The notes under the pieces are model-generated. The model ran no database searches, was not told the origin of the DNA, and saw nothing but the letters and a program-made list of their open reading frames with translations. 64,000 bases of DNA. It comes from Ralstonia sp. TCR112. GTDB taxonomy: Bacteria; Pseudomonadota; Gammaproteobacteria; Burkholderiales; Burkholderiaceae. The number at the start of each line of letters is the position of its first letter. Within the stretch, counting starts at the first letter, position 1. Shown in pieces: positions 58,792 through 64,000 of this stretch. The translations under genes were made by a program, and so were the position numbers. The DNA lies in NCBI RefSeq assembly GCF_007997035.1, contig NZ_VOSS01000005.1:62001-126000 (forward strand), written 5' to 3'.

Positions 58792-59496
58792 TCAGGCTTC
58801 GAGCGCTGGGCCATCGATGCGTTTGGCCCAGCTTTCCACCTCGCCGCGCGCGAGGCGGCCCTCGACCAGCTTGCGCCATGACGGCGTGAGCGGCAGCGTC
58901 AGCATGTCGGCCAGCGCTGCACGGTCGAGCATGTTGCGGTAAAGCACGTCCAGCACACGCGACAGTGGCCATTGCGGCCATGGGCGCTCAAGCCATTCGA
59001 GCGTATCGCCCGCGCGCAGCGTGCCGCCTTCCAGAACCCGGTAATACCAGCCCGTGCGGCCCGTGTGTTGCACGCGGCGCGCCATGTCGCGCGTGTTGAA
59101 GCGGTCATTGAGCTTCCAGCACGGCTGGCGCAGTTGCGACACTTCCAGCACCACGCTCCCCGCGCGCAGGCGGTCGCCCACGCAGATGTCCGCTTCGCTG
59201 ATGCCCGTCGTGCTCAAGTTCTCGCCAAACGCGCCGGGCTGGGCGAGCACCGGCTGTGCGCCGATATCCGCTTGCCAAGCCGCGTAGTGGTCGAAGGGGT
59301 AGTGATGAATCGCCTTGTCAGGGCCGCCGTGCACTCGCAGATCGCCTTGCTCATCGCCAACGATGCCGTTGATGCCGACTTCCACCGCGTCGCGCACGGC
59401 GCGCTTGTCGATGGCGCTGCGGGAGCCCGGGCGCGTGTAGTCGACCGCGCGCCCGGTGAGCACGGTGTCGATGCGGATGGGGCCGGGCAGCGTCAT
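58792..59496 (-). CDS. MOSC-domain protein, YiiM-like
   Basis: 234 aa from ATG 59496, which overlaps the stop of the upstream gene (ATGA). VHGGPDKAIHHYPFDHYAAW, PGAFGENLSTTG, ICVGDRLRAG and SQLRQPCWKLNDRF are YiiM hallmarks, with the MOSC cysteine. Family members are linked to molybdenum cofactor-dependent detoxification of N-hydroxylated bases. It converges on the second chemoreceptor gene. Confidence 0.9.
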   Translation of the reverse strand: MTLPGPIRIDTVLTGRAVDYTRPGSRSAIDKRAVRDAVEVGINGIVGDEQGDLRVHGGPDKAIHHYPFDHYAAWQADIGAQPVLAQPGAFGENLSTTGISEADICVGDRLRAGSVVLEVSQLRQPCWKLNDRFNTRDMARRVQHTGRTGWYYRVLEGGTLRAGDTLEWLERPWPQWPLSRVLDVLYRNMLDRAALADMLTLPLTPSWRKLVEGRLARGEVESWAKRIDGPALEA

Positions 59497-60197
59497 GCGG
59501 CCTCCGCGCGATCCAGCCAAGCGGTAAAGACCTCGCGCGCGCGTTGCGACAGGCGTTCCGCGACGGCCGGTACCTGCGCCCGCAACGCACGTGGGTCGAT
59601 GCCCGCCGCGCCGAGTTCCGCCGCATGCCCGATCAGCCACGCTTCCAGCTCCTCCAGATTTGCCTCCAGATGGAATTGCAGCGCGAGTGCGTGGTTGCCG
59701 ATGGCGAAGGCCTGTTCTGAACAGACTGCCGTGAACGCCAGCCGTTGCGCGCCAGGCGGCAAGTCGTATCGATCGCCATGCCAATGCAGCACCGGCGTGC
59801 CGTCGGCCAGCGGCGCGAGCGGTGAGTCTGTGCCTGCAGCCGTGAGCGTGATGGGGGCAAAGCCGATCTCCTTCACGCCCATCGGCTTGACCGCCGCGCC
59901 GAGCGCCCGGGCCATCAGCTGCGCACCCAGGCAGATGCCCAGCAGCGGCTTGCGGGCCGCCAGCCGTTGCGCAATGGCGGCTGCTTCATCGCGTACGAAC
60001 GGATACGTTGCATCGTCGTACGCACCGATCGGCCCGCCCAGCACGATGAGCAGATCGGCATTCACCATGTCGTCCGTCGGCACCGGCTGGACACCTACGT
60101 CAACGGTGCGCACCGTGTAGCCGCGCGCCTTGAGGACCGGCTGGAGAAGGCCGAGGTGCTCGAATGGAACGTGGCGCAGGGCGAGGGCGGTTTTCAT
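59493..60197 (-). CDS. Class I glutamine amidotransferase-like protein
   Basis: 234 aa from ATG 60197 (MKTALALRHV); ten further codons are open upstream. GGPIGAYDD, the nucleophile in LGICLGAQLMARALG, and QFHLE carry the Cys-His-Glu triad. Similar to GMP synthase-type GATase domains acting alone. Substrate unknown. Operon with the MOSC gene. Confidence 0.9.
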   Translation of the reverse strand: MKTALALRHVPFEHLGLLQPVLKARGYTVRTVDVGVQPVPTDDMVNADLLIVLGGPIGAYDDATYPFVRDEAAAIAQRLAARKPLLGICLGAQLMARALGAAVKPMGVKEIGFAPITLTAAGTDSPLAPLADGTPVLHWHGDRYDLPPGAQRLAFTAVCSEQAFAIGNHALALQFHLEANLEELEAWLIGHAAELGAAGIDPRALRAQVPAVAERLSQRAREVFTAWLDRAEAA

Positions 60198-60444
60198 GGC
60201 AGGCGGTGGCGTTGAGGGGGAGCTCATTGTGAATGAGGAGCGCGGCCCGCAAAACCCGTGCGGTTTGCGGGGGATTGTTGCGGGACGCGGCGCATTCCCG
60301 ATGCACCTTGCAATCTGCCTTCTATCGACCTCAGTGCGGCGCCCCTTGCGTTATCCCAGCCAACCGGTGCCGAAGCCGGGATGTGCTGTTTTATTGAGCG
60401 AACCACGTTTTCGGGCAGCCGCGTACTGCTGGATAGCCGAAACA

Positions 60445-60473
60445 AAAAGCCCTCGCACTGGGCGAGGGCTTTT
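60445..60473. terminator. Bidirectional intrinsic terminator
   Basis: GCCCTCGC and GCGAGGGC pair around a short loop, flanked by AAAA and TTTT. It follows the leftward suhB gene (stop at 60,493). The wider gap 60,198-60,492 shows no gene. Confidence 0.85.
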
Positions 60474-60492
60474 CAACGCGTGCTTGAAGCAA

Positions 60493-61305
60493 TCAAGCCT
60501 CAGCCCTCGACCGCGAAAACGGCGAGGTGATCTTGATCATCTGCACGAAAGCCTTCGGGTTGCCGGCCAGGATTTCGCCTTGGTCCAGATACCCCGATTC
60601 GCCGGTGTAGTTGCCCACCAGACCGCCCGATTCCGTCACCAGCAACGAGCCGGCGGCCATGTCCCACTTGCTCAGGCCTTGCTCGAAGAAGCCGTCGAGG
60701 CGGCCGCAGGCGACGTAGGCGAGGTCCAGCGCGGCGGCGCCGGGGCGACGCAGGCCGGCGCAGTTTTCCGTCATGGTCGCAAACAGGCGGGTGTAGTCGT
60801 ACAGGCCTTCCAGATCGCGGTAGGGGAAGCCGGTGCCGATCAGGCAGTCGGCCAGCTTGTCGCGGCGCGTGACGCGGATGCGGCGGTTGTTCAGGAACGC
60901 GCCGGCGCCCTTGGAAGCGGTGAAGAGCTCGTCGCGCGTCGGGTCGTACACCACGGCCTGCGTGACGACGCCACGCTGCATCAGCGCGATCGATACGCCA
61001 TATTGCGGGAAGCCGTGGATGAAGTTGGTCGTGCCGTCGAGCGGGTCGATCACCCAGACGTTTTCGCTGGCGGTTTCGCCGTCGGCCCAGGATTGGCCGG
61101 ACTCTTCCGCTAGAATCGCGTGATCGGGGTAGGCAGTCTTGATGACCTCGATGATCGCCGCTTCAGCTGCGCGGTCGACTTCGGTGACGAAATCGTTGTG
61201 TTGTTTGCGCTCGGTGCGCAGGCTATCGACGTCGAAGGACGCGCGGTTGATGACGGTGCCGGCCTTGCGAGCTGCCCGGACGGCGATATTGAGCATCGGA
61301 TGCAT
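60493..61305 (-). CDS. suhB: Inositol-1-monophosphatase family protein SuhB
   Basis: 270 aa. Metal-binding motifs: [27 protein letters not shown] and [16 protein letters not shown]. Length and sequence match SuhB, which also takes part in rRNA transcription complexes in enterobacteria. Divergent from trmJ, as commonly seen in this group. Confidence 0.95.
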   Translation of the reverse strand: MHPMLNIAVRAARKAGTVINRASFDVDSLRTERKQHNDFVTEVDRAAEAAIIEVIKTAYPDHAILAEESGQSWADGETASENVWVIDPLDGTTNFIHGFPQYGVSIALMQRGVVTQAVVYDPTRDELFTASKGAGAFLNNRRIRVTRRDKLADCLIGTGFPYRDLEGLYDYTRLFATMTENCAGLRRPGAAALDLAYVACGRLDGFFEQGLSKWDMAAGSLLVTESGGLVGNYTGESGYLDQGEILAGNPKAFVQMIKITSPFSRSRAEA

Positions 61306-61475
61306 GTGGGATCTCCGCGCCTGGCGCGCCGATTTTTCGGAAGCGGCCGCAGGCGAAACAACACAACGAATTGTAGAAGAACGAGCGGCGGGCCAATCTC
61401 GCGATCCTGCCCGCCGTCAAAAGAGTGGCCGTATTGTATATGAACCCCGCCTCCGGCGCCGCGCGAATTGCGCCA
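61306..61475. promoter_or_regulatory. Divergent promoter region suhB / trmJ
   Basis: A -10-like TATTGTATAT (61,432-61,441) points rightward and supports using ATG 61,476 rather than 61,440 as the trmJ start. The leftward suhB promoter is not resolved. Confidence 0.45.
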
Positions 61476-62324
61476 ATGAGCGCTCCAAACACCAACCCTG
61501 CCGACCCGGAAACGCTGCGCCAGCGCGCCGCGCGGTGCCGTTTCGTGCTGGTCGAGACCAGTCACCCCGGCAATGTCGGCTCCACGGCACGTGCGCTCAA
61601 GACGATGGGGTTTGGCGAGCCCGGCAGCTTCGTGCTCGTCCGCCCGCGCGAGGCCGAGGCCCAACGCCACGCCGATGCCGTTGCCATGGCAAGCGGCGCC
61701 GATGACGTGCTGGCCGCCGCCCGGGTGGTCGACGACATTGGGGAAGCGCTGGCCGGCGCCTCGCTGACCATTGCATTGACTGCGCGCCCGCGCGAATTCG
61801 GGCCCCGCCGAATCGGCCCGCGCGCTGCGGCAGAAGAGGTGGCTGCATTGCTGGCTGCGCCGGGCGCCACCGTCGCCTTCGTCTTCGGCAACGAGCGATT
61901 CGGCTTGCCCAACGAGGTGGTGGAGCGCTGCCACGTCGTCACGCACATTCCAGCCAACCCGGCGTATGCCTCGCTGAACCTGTCGCAGGCGGTGCAGTTG
62001 ATTGCGTACGAGGTCCGCATGGCGCTGCTGGCCGGCACCGGCACGGGCGACACCCGCATGGAAGGCGTCGGCTTTGTCGGCGAGCCAGCTACCGCCGAGC
62101 AGATCGACGGCATGTTCGAACATCTGGAGCAGGGCTTGGTCGAGATCGGTTTTCTCGACCCGGCCCAGCCGAAAAAGCTGATGCCGCGCCTGCGGCGTCT
62201 GTTCGCCCGCACGCAGCTGGAGACCGAAGAGGTCAACATCTTGCGCGGAATCGCCAAGCGCATGCTCGGCCGCCGCGCTGCAGCGACCACGCCACCCACC
62301 GGCGCTGCCGACGACTGTCGCTGA
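61476..62324 (+). CDS. trmJ: tRNA (cytidine/uridine-2'-O-)-methyltransferase TrmJ
   Basis: 282 aa from ATG 61476. SPOUT motifs: FVLVETSHPGNVGSTARALKTMGF, VAFVFGNERFGLPNEVV and IPANPAYASLNLSQAVQLIAYE. The C-terminal ~80 residues include the expected dimer/extension part. It methylates position 32 of tRNA. The ATG at 61440 overlaps the promoter-like -10. Confidence 0.93.
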   Translation: MSAPNTNPADPETLRQRAARCRFVLVETSHPGNVGSTARALKTMGFGEPGSFVLVRPREAEAQRHADAVAMASGADDVLAAARVVDDIGEALAGASLTIALTARPREFGPRRIGPRAAAEEVAALLAAPGATVAFVFGNERFGLPNEVVERCHVVTHIPANPAYASLNLSQAVQLIAYEVRMALLAGTGTGDTRMEGVGFVGEPATAEQIDGMFEHLEQGLVEIGFLDPAQPKKLMPRLRRLFARTQLETEEVNILRGIAKRMLGRRAAATTPPTGAADDCR

Positions 62325-62335
62325 TCGCCCTGAAC

Positions 62336-62364
62336 GCCGCCCGTTGTTGATCAAACCGGGCGGC
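62336..62364. terminator. Stem-loop between trmJ and cysE
   Basis: GCCGCCCG and CGGGCGGC pair perfectly around 13 bases, 12 bases after the trmJ stop. There is no T-run, so termination efficiency is uncertain. Confidence 0.45.
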
Positions 62365-62471
62365 ATCCCCTGCATGTCTGGTTAAAACCCTTGCCGCAGC
62401 GCGGTAAGGCAATGCCTTACACTGCCCTCAGCGCATCGCGCATATAGATATAACGATCCACACACCTCAAG

Positions 62472-63218
62472 ATGTTCACACGCATTCGCGAAGATATCGG
62501 CGCCATCATGGAGCGAGACCCGGCCGCGCGCAGCCGCTGGGAAGTGCTGACCTGCTACCCAGGCCTGCACGCCATCATCGTCCATCGAATCGCGCATGCG
62601 TGTTGGCACAGCGGCTTCCGGTGGCTGGGGCGGTGGTTCTCGCACCTCGGGCGTTTCCTTACCGGCATCGAGATCCACCCCGGCGCGACGGTCGGCCGGC
62701 GCGTGTTCATCGACCACGGCATGGGCGTCGTGATTGGCGAGACCGCTGAGATCGGTGACGACTGCACGATCTACCAGGGTGTCACGCTGGGCGGCACGTC
62801 GCTCTACAAGGGCGCCAAGCGGCATCCGACGCTCGGCAAGGGCGTGGTGGTCAGTGCAGGCGCCAAGGTGCTGGGCGGTTTTGTCATCGGGGACGGGGCG
62901 CGCGTCGGCTCCAATGCGGTCGTGCTCAAGCCGGTGCCACCGGGGGCAACGGCGGTTGGCATTCCGGCGCGCATCATCGAGCGTGATGTGGCGACCGAGG
63001 CGCGGTCTGCGCTCAAGCAGGAGTTTTCCGCGTATGGCATCACACCGGATGCGGACGATCCTGTATCGCTGGCGCTTAAACGGCTGATCGACCACAGCGA
63101 GCTTCAGCAGGAACGCATCGAGTCGATTCTTTCCGCGCTGGATCGCCTGGGCGCGCACCTGGAAAACTCGCCGAACGATCCGTTCGATGCGAGCGAGCTG
63201 AAGCGGATGCTCAAGTAA
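62472..63218 (+). CDS. cysE: Serine O-acetyltransferase
   Basis: 248 aa. The N-terminal helical part is followed by left-handed beta-helix repeats: [42 protein letters not shown]. The catalytic His lies in DHGMG. It makes O-acetylserine for cysteine synthesis. A TATAGATATAAC patch 15-30 bases upstream may be the promoter. Confidence 0.96.
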   Translation: MFTRIREDIGAIMERDPAARSRWEVLTCYPGLHAIIVHRIAHACWHSGFRWLGRWFSHLGRFLTGIEIHPGATVGRRVFIDHGMGVVIGETAEIGDDCTIYQGVTLGGTSLYKGAKRHPTLGKGVVVSAGAKVLGGFVIGDGARVGSNAVVLKPVPPGATAVGIPARIIERDVATEARSALKQEFSAYGITPDADDPVSLALKRLIDHSELQQERIESILSALDRLGAHLENSPNDPFDASELKRMLK

Positions 63219-63239
63219 GCAAGGGCAGGTGGCGGCAGA

Positions 63240-64000
63240 TCATGCCGCCACTTGCTCGACCGTCAGTGCGCCGTCCTGCAGCTTGAGGAAACTGCCGCGC
63301 GGCTGCGCTTGATCGAAATCCCAGTCGGAAAGAACCCAGCGGTCACCGCTCGGCTCGTGATGCAGTTGCGGGCGGTGCGTGTGGCCGTGGATCAGCGTGC
63401 TGGAATTCGATGCCTTGAGCAGCGCATCCACCGCTTCGGGTGCGACGTCGCCCATCATTGCGGCGGCGCGGGGCTCACCGGCGACATTGGCGGACATGGC
63501 GCGGCCGGCTTCGCTTTCCGCGCGCATCTTCTGCGCGATCTTCAGCCGCCAGCGCAGCGGCATCGCCAGGAATATCGACTGCACCCAGCGCTTGCGCGTC
63601 CAGTGGCGAAAGCGCATGTACGCCCTGTCGTGCGTGCAGAGCGCGTCGCCGTGGGCGAGCGCGATACGCTGGCCATCGTCTGCTTCGAGCACGGAGGGAT
63701 CGGGCAGCAGCGTGGCGTGCGCAGCCTTCAGAAAACGCTTGCCGAGCAGAAAGTCCCGATTGCCGTGCATAAACAGCACGCGCGTGCCAGCCCCGGCCAG
63801 TTCAGCGAGCAAGCTGGCGATGTGCTGGTGGAACGGATCCGCGAGTTCTTCATCGCCGACCCAGTATTCGAAGAAGTCACCCAGGATGACGAGCGTGCTT
63901 GCCTCGCGGGCGCGCGTGCGCAGAAAACGCTCGAACGCGGCGGCGGTGGCCGGCATGCTGGCCGTCAGGTGCAGATCCGAAATAAAAAACACCGGCCCGG
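63240..64000 (-). CDS. lpxH: UDP-2,3-diacylglucosamine diphosphatase (5' end outside window)
   Basis: The frame stays open to the window edge, reading GPVFFISDLHL; the true start lies beyond 64,000 and the GTG at 63,992 is probably internal. Metal motifs: DLHL, LGDFFEYWVGDE, HGNRDFLLG, HGDALCTHD and IHGHTHRP. It hydrolyses UDP-diacylglucosamine in lipid A synthesis. Converges on cysE. Confidence 0.95.
   Translation of the reverse strand, partial: GPVFFISDLHLTASMPATAAAFERFLRTRAREASTLVILGDFFEYWVGDEELADPFHQHIASLLAELAGAGTRVLFMHGNRDFLLGKRFLKAAHATLLPDPSVLEADDGQRIALAHGDALCTHDRAYMRFRHWTRKRWVQSIFLAMPLRWRLKIAQKMRAESEAGRAMSANVAGEPRAAAMMGDVAPEAVDALLKASNSSTLIHGHTHRPQLHHEPSGDRWVLSDWDFDQAQPRGSFLKLQDGALTVEQVAA

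Noticed and set aside
1-64000. CRISPR array or rRNA/tRNA genes
   Set aside because: No regularly spaced repeats and no recognisable rRNA or tRNA sequence were seen by eye.

Overview
The window is high-GC bacterial chromosome of a beta-proteobacterium. Gene order and protein sequences (mutS, suhB, trmJ, cysE, lpxH, two chemoreceptors ending in DWETF) suggest Burkholderiales, most likely Ralstonia; that is inference from familiarity, not a search. A prophage of about 50.6 kb occupies roughly 3,086-53,700 and interrupts the 5' end of mutS.

Left chromosomal flank (1-3,064): the start of an exported phosphoesterase-like gene (partial) and the body of mutS, both on the minus strand. The right flank (53,722-64,000) carries the orphaned original mutS start, a LysR regulator, two chemoreceptor genes, a YiiM-like MOSC protein, a class I glutamine amidotransferase, suhB, trmJ, cysE and the 5'-truncated lpxH. 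The codons for KHTPMMQ occur at both prophage ends. The MutS seen here appears to have a phage-supplied promoter, start codon and first ~38 residues, while the old host start (MAEHSAPV...) lies stranded about 50 kb away.

Prophage layout: tyrosine integrase (3,316-4,605); a leftward operon of small early genes, including an AlpA-like regulator and a Lar-like zinc protein (4,602-6,150); a lower-GC cargo slot with a RelA/SpoT-domain protein and a 1,251-aa putative nuclease/helical-repeat protein (6,647-11,640); an immunity region with divergent XRE repressor and Cro-like gene, and a CII-type protein (11,648-14,167); replication and small early genes (14,207-17,004); a leftward HEPN-like gene (17,126-17,911); lambda-type head genes (18,061-25,156); P2-type contractile tail genes (26,166-38,045); lysis genes (38,123-39,832); and a right cargo arm (39,875-53,543).

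The right arm holds an AAA ATPase plus subtilase pair, an Icd/antirepressor module with a C4-like structured RNA, an OLD-like ATPase/Toprim protein with a membrane partner, a truncated HicB, a diguanylate cyclase, a second C4-like RNA, a SRAP-domain protein, two paralogous small genes behind a near-perfect LexA box, and a Cys-rich helical protein.

How the parts work together: the head is built by lambda-like genes (Nu1, A, W, B, C, D, E, FII, Z) and the tail by P2-like genes (V, W, J, I, H, G, FI, FII, E, E', T, U, X, D), so the phage is a chimeric myovirus. Three intrinsic terminators lie inside the late transcript, which suggests antitermination or graded expression. Lysogeny is probably set by the repressor/Cro pair, using an operator of the form CTATTGTTT-N5-GATAG-N6-CTATC found both at cro and at the leftward operon. 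SOS and antirepressor circuits sit in the right arm. The most interesting candidates are the mutS 5'-end replacement, the AAA+subtilase pair, the RelA-domain/1,251-aa cargo, the paired C4-like RNAs and the LexA-controlled operon.
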